A stretch of DNA of 64,000 nt from NCBI RefSeq assembly GCF_009734405.1, contig NZ_CP046453.1, forward strand, positions 930,001 through 994,000, given 5' to 3'. Under the pieces are notes generated by a model. The model was not told where the DNA came from. It was given only the letters and a program-made list of their open reading frames with translations, and did not search any database. Origin of the DNA: Corynebacterium comes (GTDB taxonomy: Bacteria; Actinomycetota; Actinomycetes; Mycobacteriales; Mycobacteriaceae). The translations under genes and the position numbers were made by a program. This document shows positions 16,644 through 24,883 of the stretch, piece after piece (position 1 is the first letter of the stretch; each line of letters starts with the position of its first letter).

Positions 16644-18359
16644 CTACTTCACGTAGGGCAGCACCAGGCGCGACTCGTGGAGGGCGTCGCGGTAGACGGT
16701 CGTGGTGGTGGGGCGGCCGATCGGCAGGTGGAAGGCGTCGGGCGGGAGCAGGGAGTTGTGCTCGTCGGACATCGGTTCGTTGTTGGACAGCTCGGCGAGG
16801 AGTGTGTGGCCGGGCATGAACGTGGCCGCGAAGGGGTAGATGCGGATGACGTACTCGTTGATCTCACCCGGGGTGACCGGGTTCTTCGAGGTGTGCGGGT
16901 GGATCGGGTTGCCCTCGGTGGAGCGGTCTTCATCGAGCTCGTTCTGGCTGGCCTTGAGATAACCGGTGGTCACCAGCTGGCGCCTGCCGTTGGGCGCGAT
17001 GTCCCACAGGCGCAGGATGAAGTTGGTGTCGTCCTGGTCAAGGGCGGCGAAGATGTGGGCGGCGCCGGTGCCCATCATCTGGGTCGGCTCGGTGAACGTG
17101 GCGGTGGACCAGGAGATCATGGCGGTGTCATTGGTCAGCGTCATCGGCAGCTGGGTGAAGGACTCCGGTGCGGCGTACTCCGGCCCCAGCGGTTCCGGGG
17201 TCTGTGAGAGGACGTGGCGCGGGCGCAGGTAGAGGTTGCGGTACTCGATCTCCCTGGTCGGGAACTGCGTGCCGGTCTCCGTGTGGTTGGAACCCTCGAC
17301 GTGGATGCTCACGGTCGGCCCGTCCATGACGCCGTTGTCGATGCCCTTGATCCAGTAGTCGTACCAGGCGAACATCTCGTCGTGGGCGTCGACGAAGGGG
17401 CGGGAGTTCATCGGCGGGTAGGGGAGGACGTCCAGCTTCTTCGGACCCTGGACGGTGTCGAAGAGTTCGATGGTGCCGTCCATGGTCCAGCCGCGGCCCT
17501 GGGCGATCTGCAGGTAGGTGGGGATCGTGATGTTCTTCGCCAGGGTGATCGGGTTGCGCTCCTCGTACCACTGCCCGTCCAGGTCGTTGAGGACGATGTC
17601 GAACCACGCCTCGTGGTTCTTGGGGTAGTGCAGGAGGTGGAACATGTTCGGCCAACCGGCGACGTCGGCGTCGGTGAGGCGTTCGGCCACGCGGGCCCGG
17701 ACCTCCTCGGGGCTGAACTCCTCCAGCATGCGGGACTTCACGCCGTCGGTGAATGCCCAGCCGGAGTCGCCGCCACGGCCTTCCCGGGCGGCCCGCGGCA
17801 TGAGCCACATGACGCCGCCGTGGTAGGTGGTCTCGTAGAAGTCGTAGTGGCCTCCGTTGACGAAGATGGCCTTCAGCGCCGGCGGGTTCTCTGCGGCCGC
17901 GAGGACGGACATGGAACCGAAGTAGGAGGTGCCGATCATGCCGACGTTGCCGTCGCACCAGGGCTGCTCGGCGACCCACTGGATGAGGTCGTAGGCGTCC
18001 TCGCCCAGGGAGGTGCCGCCGGCGTTGTAGTTGCCGATGTGCTCACCCTCGGAATAGCCGGTGCCGCGGACGTCGCCGATGACGTGGACGTAGTCCTCTG
18101 ACACGACGCGCGCGATGTCGCCGGCCTCGATGCAGCCGTCCCAAAGGACTGAGGGGCGGTACTGGGCGGGCATGGTCAAGGACAGTGCCTGGAGTTCCTT
18201 GCCATAAGGGGAGAGGGCGATCAGCGCAGGGCGGGGGGTGTCGTCGGGCTTGTGGTAGACGTCGGCGGCCATGAGGGCGCCGTCCCGCATGGGAATACGC
18301 ACGTCCTTGCGCACTGCGATCTGCTGGTTTCCGGCGGTGATCGTGGTGTAATCGGCCAT
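16644..18359 (-). CDS. CocE/NonD-family alpha/beta hydrolase
   Basis: X-Pro dipeptidyl-peptidase (S15) type hydrolase of 571 residues, the group that includes cocaine esterase and glutaryl-7-ACA acylases. The nucleophile motif is GTSYFGSM near residue 145. The N-terminal alpha/beta core is followed by the family's C-terminal jelly-roll domain (from about 390). It carries AAGGAG before ATG 18359 and is divergent from an MBL hydrolase across 132 bases; the pair may act on the same ester or amide compound (inference). No signal peptide. Confidence 0.87.
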   Translation of the reverse strand: MADYTTITAGNQQIAVRKDVRIPMRDGALMAADVYHKPDDTPRPALIALSPYGKELQALSLTMPAQYRPSVLWDGCIEAGDIARVVSEDYVHVIGDVRGTGYSEGEHIGNYNAGGTSLGEDAYDLIQWVAEQPWCDGNVGMIGTSYFGSMSVLAAAENPPALKAIFVNGGHYDFYETTYHGGVMWLMPRAAREGRGGDSGWAFTDGVKSRMLEEFSPEEVRARVAERLTDADVAGWPNMFHLLHYPKNHEAWFDIVLNDLDGQWYEERNPITLAKNITIPTYLQIAQGRGWTMDGTIELFDTVQGPKKLDVLPYPPMNSRPFVDAHDEMFAWYDYWIKGIDNGVMDGPTVSIHVEGSNHTETGTQFPTREIEYRNLYLRPRHVLSQTPEPLGPEYAAPESFTQLPMTLTNDTAMISWSTATFTEPTQMMGTGAAHIFAALDQDDTNFILRLWDIAPNGRRQLVTTGYLKASQNELDEDRSTEGNPIHPHTSKNPVTPGEINEYVIRIYPFAATFMPGHTLLAELSNNEPMSDEHNSLLPPDAFHLPIGRPTTTTVYRDALHESRLVLPYVK

Positions 18360-18491
18360 GTGTGGGCTGCTCCTTCGCGTCCTGCACGGGGTCGCCAGGT
18401 GGGTTTTCCCAGAGGCGTGACATAGGACATATTATTATACTAAAGTGGTGTTAGCAAGGCCCGCCCTCAACTCCCTCCAGGAGAAACCCCC
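18360..18491. promoter_or_regulatory. Divergent promoter region, CocE hydrolase / MBL hydrolase
   Basis: Contains an AT-rich stretch (ACATATTATTATACTAAAG, about 18427-18445) that stands out from the surrounding G+C-rich DNA and holds TATTAT/TATACT hexamers readable on either strand. Both promoters probably overlap here. I did not see a clean operator. Confidence 0.4.
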
Positions 18492-19403
18492 ATGACCACT
18501 CCCGTTCACCCGCTCATTTCCCCGTGGGGCCGATTCGGTCTGTACACCTTCCTCATCGACGCCCCCTCCCTCGCCATCGTCGACACCGGCATCGCCTCCT
18601 CGCCGGCCGAAGGCATGGCCCCGGAACTGGCGAAGATCGGGCGTCGTATCGAAGACGTCGAGTGGATCCTGCTCACCCACGGACATATCGACCACATGGG
18701 CGGCGCCCACGCCCTCTGGGAGATGACCGGCCGTAAGGCCAAGGTCGTCCTCCATGAAGCCGATATTCCCCTTCTTGCTTCCCGACGCGCCCACGTGGAC
18801 AACTACCTGGGCCTGCGCGCGCAGTACCTGGACAACCCGGACGCAGAGGCCCAGCAGACCGCCATGGCCCAGAAGGTCATCTCCGGCGAGATGCAGCCGA
18901 CCGTGGTTGTCCGCGGCGGCGAAACCATCGACCTCGGCGGGGGAGTGACCGTCACGGTCCACCACACCCCGGGCCACACGGAAGGCTCCGTCGCCTACGT
19001 CATCGACGGCCAGAACGACGTCTTCGTCGGCGACGCCGTGCAGATCCACGGCGCCGCCAACGGTTTCCCCGGCTACGAGGATCCCGAAGCCTACCGCTCC
19101 TCCCTCAAGTATCTCCGTGACGTGCTCAAGCCCGACCGCATGTATCAGGGCCACCCCTACGGCAACGCTGTGGGCGAGCCCTACGGCGTCGAGCTGGACC
19201 GGGCCACGGCACACAGGGCCCTCCAGGACAGCCTGGACATCGAGGCCCGCATCCGTGCGGCCGTCCAGCGCCACGGCGCCCAGGAGACGGATTCCCCGTA
19301 CTCGCCCTACGAGGCCATCGCCACCGAACTCGGCTACGAGAAGGACCCCACCCTGGAGCCGTCACCGTTCTTCACCACCGTGCACGGCTACCTCCACCGC
19401 TGA
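18492..19403 (+). CDS. MBL-fold hydrolase
   Basis: Metallo-beta-lactamase superfamily protein of 303 residues. The metal motif LTHGHIDHMGG is near residue 60, with TPGHTEGSV near 160, FVGDAVQIHG near 180 and GHPYGNAVG near 220 supplying the remaining ligands. The spacing resembles lactonase- or glyoxalase II-type enzymes with a helical C-terminus. Expressed from the same divergent region as the CocE-type hydrolase; the ribosome binding site is CCAGGAG about eight bases before the ATG. Confidence 0.85.
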   Translation: MTTPVHPLISPWGRFGLYTFLIDAPSLAIVDTGIASSPAEGMAPELAKIGRRIEDVEWILLTHGHIDHMGGAHALWEMTGRKAKVVLHEADIPLLASRRAHVDNYLGLRAQYLDNPDAEAQQTAMAQKVISGEMQPTVVVRGGETIDLGGGVTVTVHHTPGHTEGSVAYVIDGQNDVFVGDAVQIHGAANGFPGYEDPEAYRSSLKYLRDVLKPDRMYQGHPYGNAVGEPYGVELDRATAHRALQDSLDIEARIRAAVQRHGAQETDSPYSPYEAIATELGYEKDPTLEPSPFFTTVHGYLHR

Positions 19404-19470
19404 CCACGCGTCGGCTGCGGTTGAGTCCGCGCCGGCCCCGGCCACCATTCTTTCGGGGTTGATCCTGATC

Positions 19471-19476
19471 TAGGCT
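19471..19476 (+). promoter_or_regulatory. -10 element TAGGCT of leaderless promoter
   Basis: TAGGCT is six bases before the ATG at 19483. No ribosome binding site is present. Confidence 0.6.
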
Positions 19477-19482
19477 GGCTGC

Positions 19483-20082
19483 ATGCCCCCGGATCCCCGC
19501 TCCACCCGTCTGCGGCGCCGTGCCACCTTCTTCACGGTCGGCGTCATTACGATGACCGCCACCGCCGGTGCGGTGGCCGCGGCCACCCTGCACTCCGCAG
19601 ATGACGCGGACCACCAGGGACGGTCGGAAGAGGCCTCACGGCCCTCGGCGCAGCCCCCGGTGGCGCCGGCGGTGGCGCCGGCGGTGGCGCCGGCGGAACC
19701 CGGGCCCGAACGGGCTGAGCCCCCGTTCGACTACGGCACCTGCCCGCCGGTCGCCCGCGCCTGCGTCGACCTCGACGGTCAGCGGGCCTGGCTGCAGGAG
19801 AACGGCGAGATCACCCACGGAGCGTTCCCGATCGGTCAGGGCGGCCCGGGCTACGAAACTCCGCGGGCCAGCTTCCACGTCTCCCGCAAGGTGGAGCATG
19901 ACGTCTCCTACGTCTTCGACATGGCGCCGATGCCTTACGCCGTGTATTTCACCGATGTCGGCCACGCCTTCCATGAGGGAGATCCGGAGGGGGACTCCCA
20001 CGGGTGCGTGCGGCTCGCCCCCGGGGTGGCGGAGATCTATTTCCATGAGCTGCAGGCCGGCGACATGGTCCACATCTACTGA
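19483..20082 (+). CDS. L,D-transpeptidase (YkuD domain), membrane-anchored
   Basis: Cell-wall cross-linking or anchoring enzyme of 199 residues. An N-terminal hydrophobic segment (about 13-34) is followed by a Pro/Ala linker and a YkuD catalytic domain ending in SHGCVRLAPGVAEIYF, which contains the catalytic Cys and preceding His. The linker contains the peptide VAPA repeated three times, encoded by a 12-bp tandem DNA repeat. The domain is shorter than in mycobacterial Ldt proteins and resembles small corynebacterial ErfK-like proteins. Confidence 0.87.
   Translation: MPPDPRSTRLRRRATFFTVGVITMTATAGAVAAATLHSADDADHQGRSEEASRPSAQPPVAPAVAPAVAPAEPGPERAEPPFDYGTCPPVARACVDLDGQRAWLQENGEITHGAFPIGQGGPGYETPRASFHVSRKVEHDVSYVFDMAPMPYAVYFTDVGHAFHEGDPEGDSHGCVRLAPGVAEIYFHELQAGDMVHIY
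19659..19694 (+). repeat. Three exact 12-bp tandem repeats in the transpeptidase linker
   Basis: GGTGGCGCCGGC occurs three times head to tail and encodes the Val-Ala-Pro-Ala units of the wall-spanning linker. Copy number could vary between strains without a frame change. Confidence 0.8.
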
Positions 20083-20116
20083 GGTGATCCCGTTACCGCG
20101 GTTCAGGCCGGAGGGT

Positions 20117-20575
20117 TCAGAAGCGCAGCACCAGGGTGCCCGGATCGCGTCCACCACCGGCCGGGAGGAAACCGTGCCGCTCGTAGAGGTGACGGGCAGG
20201 ATTGCCCTTCTCCACGCTCAGGCTGATGCCCGGCATGTTCTTCTCCCGCGCGAGCTCGATGATCTCCGTCAGCAGCTGACCGCCCAGGCCCATTCCCCGG
20301 TGTCCTTCGGCCACCCAGATGCTCAACTCGGGAATTGATTCATCGACGAAGCCGTAGCCGGGAGCGTCGGCGGGGAAGAAACGCAGCCACACCACGCCCA
20401 CCGGCCCGCCGTCCTCCGCCACCAGCCCCTCGTCGGAGGCCACGTAGTGGGACAGCTCGGGTGTGGTCCTGATGTCGTCGAGGGCGATGCGGGGCCCGGC
20501 CCAGTTCACGTTGCCCAGGGTGGCCTGGGCGAGGAGAGCCTGCTCGTCGGCACGCAGAGGTCGGATGGTTGTCAT
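20117..20575 (-). CDS. GNAT family N-acetyltransferase
   Basis: Acetyltransferase of 152 residues. The acetyl-CoA binding motif is VAEGHRGMGLGGQLLTEI, followed by VEKGNPARHLYERHGF, the typical beta-bulge and C-terminal strand of GNAT enzymes. I chose the ATG at 20575, where the domain begins (MTTIRPLRADE); the open frame continues upstream to 21238 without similarity to anything. Substrate unknown. Confidence 0.83.
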   Translation of the reverse strand: MTTIRPLRADEQALLAQATLGNVNWAGPRIALDDIRTTPELSHYVASDEGLVAEDGGPVGVVWLRFFPADAPGYGFVDESIPELSIWVAEGHRGMGLGGQLLTEIIELAREKNMPGISLSVEKGNPARHLYERHGFLPAGGGRDPGTLVLRF

Positions 20576-20921
20576 GGTGGCCTGCCTACGGTCGATTCTC
20601 GCCGGGGGATGTGTTCCTGGCGCCATGATACGGCCGTGCCGAGCCGAAGACGGATGATTTCGGCACCTGTCCCTGCTCGGGGAGGTGGTGCCGCAGAGTT
20701 GCCGGCCGTATGAAGACGAAGGTGAAATGCCCCGTGTGGCCAGGTCCTGCGGGGCGCTGTTTTCCAGGACGTCTGCACGGTTTTGGCCCATCCCTTGTAT
20801 ACCGGAACGGCAAAGCCTTCCGAGGGCGCAGAAAGCACCTGACGAGCCCCGGCGGGCGGGTGGATTGATGCCGGTGGGGAAGTGGAAATGGGCAGGGGCA
20901 TCCCGGCCTGGCGGAAGGGTT
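20576..20921. other. Intergenic region without a recognised gene
   Basis: About 350 bases between the GNAT gene and a lipoprotein gene. Open frames on both strands exist because stops are rare at this base composition, but none has a plausible start and none resembles a known domain. No terminator or repeat was recognised. Confidence 0.4.
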
Positions 20922-21392
20922 TCAGTGGACCGCGAAAAGCACGTCTTCCCCGGCCAGTACGCCCATCGCACTACGCGGACGAAGACTGACTTCGCCCTGC
21001 CCGATGCTTTCCCGTGAGAGCGCCACCTCGCCGAAATCAGCCACCTCGAGGGTGTAGGCAAGGCGATTGGCCGGAACATCCTGGAAGCTTGCCTCCCAGG
21101 AACACACCACGGTGGTCCCACCAGGTCCCTGGGAGCTGTCGCGGAAGGGCTCATGAGCCCTGAGATCAGACACCCCCAGTATCTCCCCTTCGGAATCCCG
21201 CAGGAGAACCCGGTCACCGGAGCTGAGCCAGCCGTCAAAATATGAGCACCGCTCCTGGCCTCCCCGCTCCCTGCTGACCTGGTCCGAGTGGCCGCTGACC
21301 GTCACCGTCAAGGCGGTGCTCGGTTCCAGTGATCCGCATCCTGTCAGACTCACGGAGGCGACGGCAGGAATGAGCACCCAGCTTTTCTTCAT
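20922..21392 (-). CDS. Hypothetical lipoprotein
   Basis: Protein of 156 residues with a clear lipoprotein signal: MKKSWVLIPAVASVSLTGC, lipidation Cys at 19. The mature part is mostly beta-strand-like and contains two cysteines (Cys-Ser-Tyr and Val-Cys-Ser-Trp), perhaps a disulfide. I do not recognise a domain. A longer open frame overlaps it in another frame, but the lipobox makes this frame the real one. Confidence 0.7.
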   Translation of the reverse strand: MKKSWVLIPAVASVSLTGCGSLEPSTALTVTVSGHSDQVSRERGGQERCSYFDGWLSSGDRVLLRDSEGEILGVSDLRAHEPFRDSSQGPGGTTVVCSWEASFQDVPANRLAYTLEVADFGEVALSRESIGQGEVSLRPRSAMGVLAGEDVLFAVH

Positions 21393-21438
21393 GGCGGCCC
21401 CGCATCCGGGACAGGGCCCTCCGCCGGCACCAGGAGGT

Positions 21439-21768
21439 TTACCCGACGTTGGCAGGGTGTTTCAGCAGGTCGCGTGACAGCCATGTCAGACCCCCCTCTG
21501 CCACGGCGAGGGGTTTTTCAGCGATCTGGCGCAGCTGAAAGCCTTCCGGGAGATCTTTGATCCCGGCCGCGGCTGCGGCGAGAAGGGGGAGAGCCTCGGC
21601 GTCGGCCCAGACGTGCACCTCGGGGAGGGCGATGAGTTCAGCCACCGTGATCACCCTGTCAATCAACTGGCGGGCAGTGACCTTGTCTGTCACTCCATCC
21701 ACATACACGGCCCTGTCTGAGTATTCGGCCAGCGCATCGAGGGGGGAGCTTCTCCGGAGTCCAGGCAT
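21439..21768 (-). CDS. Hypothetical protein with leaderless promoter
   Basis: Small alpha/beta protein of 109 residues (MPGLRRSSPLDALAEY to KHPANVG) with no recognised domain. On the minus strand TAGACT (21780-21775), six bases and ATG at 21768 form the leaderless pattern, which supports it as a real gene. The sequence is Ala/Leu-rich with scattered charges and no signal peptide. Confidence 0.6.
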   Translation of the reverse strand: MPGLRRSSPLDALAEYSDRAVYVDGVTDKVTARQLIDRVITVAELIALPEVHVWADAEALPLLAAAAAGIKDLPEGFQLRQIAEKPLAVAEGGLTWLSRDLLKHPANVG

Positions 21769-22404
21769 AAGAAAAGTCTAACGCATTCTGTGTCAAGTAA
21801 CAGCTTATATTCATTCTCCGGTTATGAAAGCGTTACTCACCTGAAACCGTGGACGTGTTTGCCCGCTCGTGGAAGCCGAGGACGTTGTCATGGAGCGGTG
21901 TCCCGATGCAGCGGTTGCCGCAGTTGAAACGGCGATGGCAGGCAAGCTTGCCGGAGAGGCCTGACCATCTCCAGCCCGCCAGCAGCTTCCTCTCGTCCTT
22001 CCACCACTTCCCCGTAGGGGATACCTGTCGGCACTGCGACCCCCTCGCCAGGCGCACCTTGGCCGGGGTCCTCCTGCGGGCGGTGCGCAGGCCACCGCAG
22101 CTATGGTGTCAGCCGGCCTGGGAGCTCGAGGAAAAGATGACGTGAACGGGGCGCGCCGGTTTATCGCACCTTGATCTAGCGGCGGGTCCGGTTGGTGGAG
22201 GGTGGACGCGACCCGCATCAGGGGTGGGCCCGCACCTTTGAGCAGAAGGTTTCCGGAACCGGCCGAAAGATGTTGCCCGCAGAACTAAAATCATGGGCGT
22301 GACCATCCCCGCCAAGGGGACAGGTCGCTGCGTGATTTCAGACTTCCGAGCTTTTTCGCCATCGCTTCCCTCTGAATGCTGCATCCCTGAACAAGGAGAA
22401 ACCA
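21769..22404. other. Long intergenic region, no gene recognised
   Basis: Starts with an AT-rich tract (21781-21840) and then 500 bases of ordinary composition. Short frames on both strands (for example 21849-22145 plus and 21811-22218 minus) overlap each other, and neither has a start signal or a recognisable domain. TAAAAT near 22285 could be the -10 of the downstream alcohol dehydrogenase, giving a leader of about 110 bases. The rest may be decayed sequence. Confidence 0.35.
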
Positions 22405-23460
22405 ATGAAGGCTCTCGTTTATCACGGCCCCGGCCAGAAGTCCTGGGAGGACGTGCCGGACCCGGTCATCCAGAAGCCCACCGACATCATCGTGAAGATC
22501 GACGCGACCACGATCTGTGGCACGGACCTGCACATCCTCAAGGGCGACGTCCCGGCGGTCACCGAGGGCCGCATCCTCGGACACGAGGGCGTGGGCACGA
22601 TCACCGAGGTCGGCGACGCGGTGACCACGCTCAAGGTGGGGGACCGGGTCATCCTCTCCTGCGTGAGTGCCTGCGGACGCTGTGACTACTGCAAGAAGGG
22701 GGTCTACTCCCACTGTCGTGCAGACGAGGGCGCACCCGGCATCGGCTGGATTTTCGGCCACCTCATCGACGGCACCCAGGCGGAGTACGTCCGGGTTCCT
22801 TTCGCGGAGACCTCGGTGCACAAGCTGCCGGAGGGGGTCAGCGATGCGGAGGGCGTGCTGCTCTCGGACATCCTGCCCACCGGCCATGAGATCGGCGTTC
22901 AGTACGGCAACGTCAAGCCCGGTGATGTGGTGGCCGTGATCGGCGCGGGCCCGGTGGGGCTGGCGGCGATGCTGACTGCTGGACTCTACGGGCCCTCCCG
23001 TGTCATTGCCATTGACCTGGATGCCAACCGGGTCGAGGAGGCGAAGAAGTTCGGTGCCACCGACGGGGTCCTCTCCTCCGATCCGGACTGGAAGGAGCAG
23101 GTGATGGCGCTGACCGACGGTCTGGGCGTGGACGTGGCCATCGAGGCGGTCGGCATTCCGCAGACCTTCACCATGTGCCTGGACATCGTCCGCCCGGCGG
23201 GCACCGTGGCCAACGTCGGTGTGCACGGCACCGGGGTCGACCTGCCGCTGGACACCCTGTGGATCTCGAACATCGTGATGACGATGGGCCTGGTCAACAC
23301 GAACACCACCGATATCCTGCTGAAGATGGTCGCCTCGAAGAAGCTGGACGCCACCCCGTTCGTCTCCCACACCTTCAAACTGGCGGACATCCTCGAGGCC
23401 TACGATGTCTTCGGCCGGGCTGCGGAGACCAAGGCGCTGAAGGTGCTGCTGACCGCCTGA
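22405..23460 (+). CDS. Zinc-dependent alcohol dehydrogenase
   Basis: Medium-chain dehydrogenase of 351 residues acting on an alcohol or aldehyde with NAD(P). Catalytic zinc residues are in ICGTDLH (about Cys 38) and GHEGVG (His about 60); the structural zinc lobe is CGRCDYCKKGVYSHC at about 93-107. The Rossmann motif is VIGAGPVGLAAM. The ATG is preceded by AAGGAGAAACC. It is similar in layout to secondary-alcohol dehydrogenases of this superfamily; substrate not assigned. A strong terminator follows. Confidence 0.88.
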   Translation: MKALVYHGPGQKSWEDVPDPVIQKPTDIIVKIDATTICGTDLHILKGDVPAVTEGRILGHEGVGTITEVGDAVTTLKVGDRVILSCVSACGRCDYCKKGVYSHCRADEGAPGIGWIFGHLIDGTQAEYVRVPFAETSVHKLPEGVSDAEGVLLSDILPTGHEIGVQYGNVKPGDVVAVIGAGPVGLAAMLTAGLYGPSRVIAIDLDANRVEEAKKFGATDGVLSSDPDWKEQVMALTDGLGVDVAIEAVGIPQTFTMCLDIVRPAGTVANVGVHGTGVDLPLDTLWISNIVMTMGLVNTNTTDILLKMVASKKLDATPFVSHTFKLADILEAYDVFGRAAETKALKVLLTA

Positions 23461-23483
23461 ACATCCGGCCGCAGAGCCTGAAG

Positions 23484-23518
23484 AAACCCGGCCCCGGGAA
23501 AATCCCGGGGCCGGGTTT
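23484..23518. terminator. Bidirectional rho-independent terminator
   Basis: AAACCCGGCCCCGGGA and TCCCGGGGCCGGGTTT form a perfect 16-bp stem with a 3-base loop, followed by T on the plus strand and flanked by A on the other side. It lies between the convergent alcohol dehydrogenase and MFS genes and should end both transcripts. Confidence 0.9.
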
Positions 23519-23532
23519 TCTGGCTGCCTGAG

Positions 23533-24798
23533 CTACGGCACGACAACCGTGTGGGTGTTGCCGACCCTGCTCGGCGCGGACTCCTTGAGGAACAGCGCGA
23601 AGAAGGTGGCCACCAGCGCGCCGCCGGAGGAGATGAACAGCGCGGAGGCCAGTCCGTACTGGTCGGCGACGGCACCGGTGATCACCGGGTTGAGGAAGCC
23701 GCCGACGAACTCACCGATGCCCACCGGCAGGCCGACTGCCAGTCCGGCGACGGCCGGGCGGACGGACTCGGCGGGGATGACGGACATCGCCAGACCGCCG
23801 ACGCCCATGCCGGCGGCGAAGACGAACACCGCGAGACTGAGCAGGCCCGGGTTGGCGATGTAGACGAAGGAAATGGGCGCGAGTGAGGAGAGCAGGCCGA
23901 AGACGACCGCGGTGGGCTTGCGGCCGATCCTGTCGGAGATCAGCGGGACGACGAAGCCCCAGATGGCGGTGCCGACGCCGAAGGCGGCGAGGATGAGGCT
24001 CATGGAGCCGGCGGTCCAGCCGCGGATGTTGGTGAGGAACAGCGGGCCGAAGACCTGCAGGGAGATGAGGTAGACCATGAAGCCGGAGAACATGACGATG
24101 GACAGCAGCACGTTGCGGTTGCGCAGGACCTCGCCCAGGCCGGCCTTGTGGTCGGGGTGGGCGTAGTCGCTGGCCTCGGGGGTGACGGCCTGCGGCTCGC
24201 GCATGACCTTCCAGATGACGAACGCCATGATCAGGCCCGGGACGATGGTGAAGAAGAAGGCGGTGCGCCAGTCGAAGATGGTGGCCAGAGCGACGATGAT
24301 GACGGGGGCGAGCACGCCGCCGAAGAGCCCGTTGGCGGTGTTCATGGTGAAGCCGAGGTTGAAGCCGCGGCGGTGCGGGGAGGACTCCATCGCCAGCACC
24401 GACTGGGTGACCGGGATGGTCGGGCCCTCGAACATGCCCATGAGCAGGCGCAGGAGGATCAGGTGCACGAAGGTGCCCACGAAGCCCTGCAGGAACGACG
24501 CCGCGGAGAAGGCGACCATGAGGACGACCAGGTAGAGGCGCTTGCTCTTGACGCGGTCGGAGATGCGGCCACCCACGATGGAGGCGATCGACCAGGTCAG
24601 GGCTGCGGCGCCGGCGAGCTGACCCACCTGCGCATTGCTCAGGCCCAGGTCCGCCTGGATGAAGGGCATGAGGAAGTTGATGATCAGGCGGTCGAAGAAC
24701 ACGAGGCCGACGGCGAAGAAGAACACCGTGACGAGCTTGTTCTCGTAGGACCAGAAGGACTGCCTGGGGGCTGTGGTGGATACGGTGGCGGTGGTCAT
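23533..24798 (-). CDS. MFS transporter (organic anion/aromatic acid type)
   Basis: Twelve-helix major facilitator of about 421 residues. The helix 1 region FDRLIINFLMPFIQADLGLS and the loop 2-3 motif GGRISDRVKSKR fit the anion:cation symporter branch that imports sugar acids and aromatic acids; the second half repeats the motif as SDRIGRKP. I chose the ATG at 24798 (MTTATVS), which has AGAGG upstream. It is the last gene of the minus-strand operon beginning at 28968 and is the likely importer of the operon's substrate. Confidence 0.87.
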   Translation of the reverse strand: MTTATVSTTAPRQSFWSYENKLVTVFFFAVGLVFFDRLIINFLMPFIQADLGLSNAQVGQLAGAAALTWSIASIVGGRISDRVKSKRLYLVVLMVAFSAASFLQGFVGTFVHLILLRLLMGMFEGPTIPVTQSVLAMESSPHRRGFNLGFTMNTANGLFGGVLAPVIIVALATIFDWRTAFFFTIVPGLIMAFVIWKVMREPQAVTPEASDYAHPDHKAGLGEVLRNRNVLLSIVMFSGFMVYLISLQVFGPLFLTNIRGWTAGSMSLILAAFGVGTAIWGFVVPLISDRIGRKPTAVVFGLLSSLAPISFVYIANPGLLSLAVFVFAAGMGVGGLAMSVIPAESVRPAVAGLAVGLPVGIGEFVGGFLNPVITGAVADQYGLASALFISSGGALVATFFALFLKESAPSRVGNTHTVVVP

Positions 24799-24883
24799 GG
24801 TGGCCTCTTTCCGGGTCACATGAAGGGTCTGGGTAGGCGAAACGGCGCGCACCAGCAGTTGATGCGCGCCGTGTGCGGGTGGA

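Noticed and set aside
20576..21238. N-terminal extension of the GNAT gene to 373 residues
   Set aside because: The extension overlaps a lipoprotein gene and has no similarity; the domain begins at the ATG at 20575.
21849..22145. 98-residue plus-strand frame in the long intergenic region
   Set aside because: Trp/Arg/Leu-rich without a domain or start signal, and overlapped by an equally long minus-strand frame.
22291..23370. Long minus-strand frame antisense to the zinc alcohol dehydrogenase
   Set aside because: The plus-strand frame has all dehydrogenase motifs; the antisense frame is His/Arg/Gly-rich, as expected for a shadow in G+C-rich DNA.
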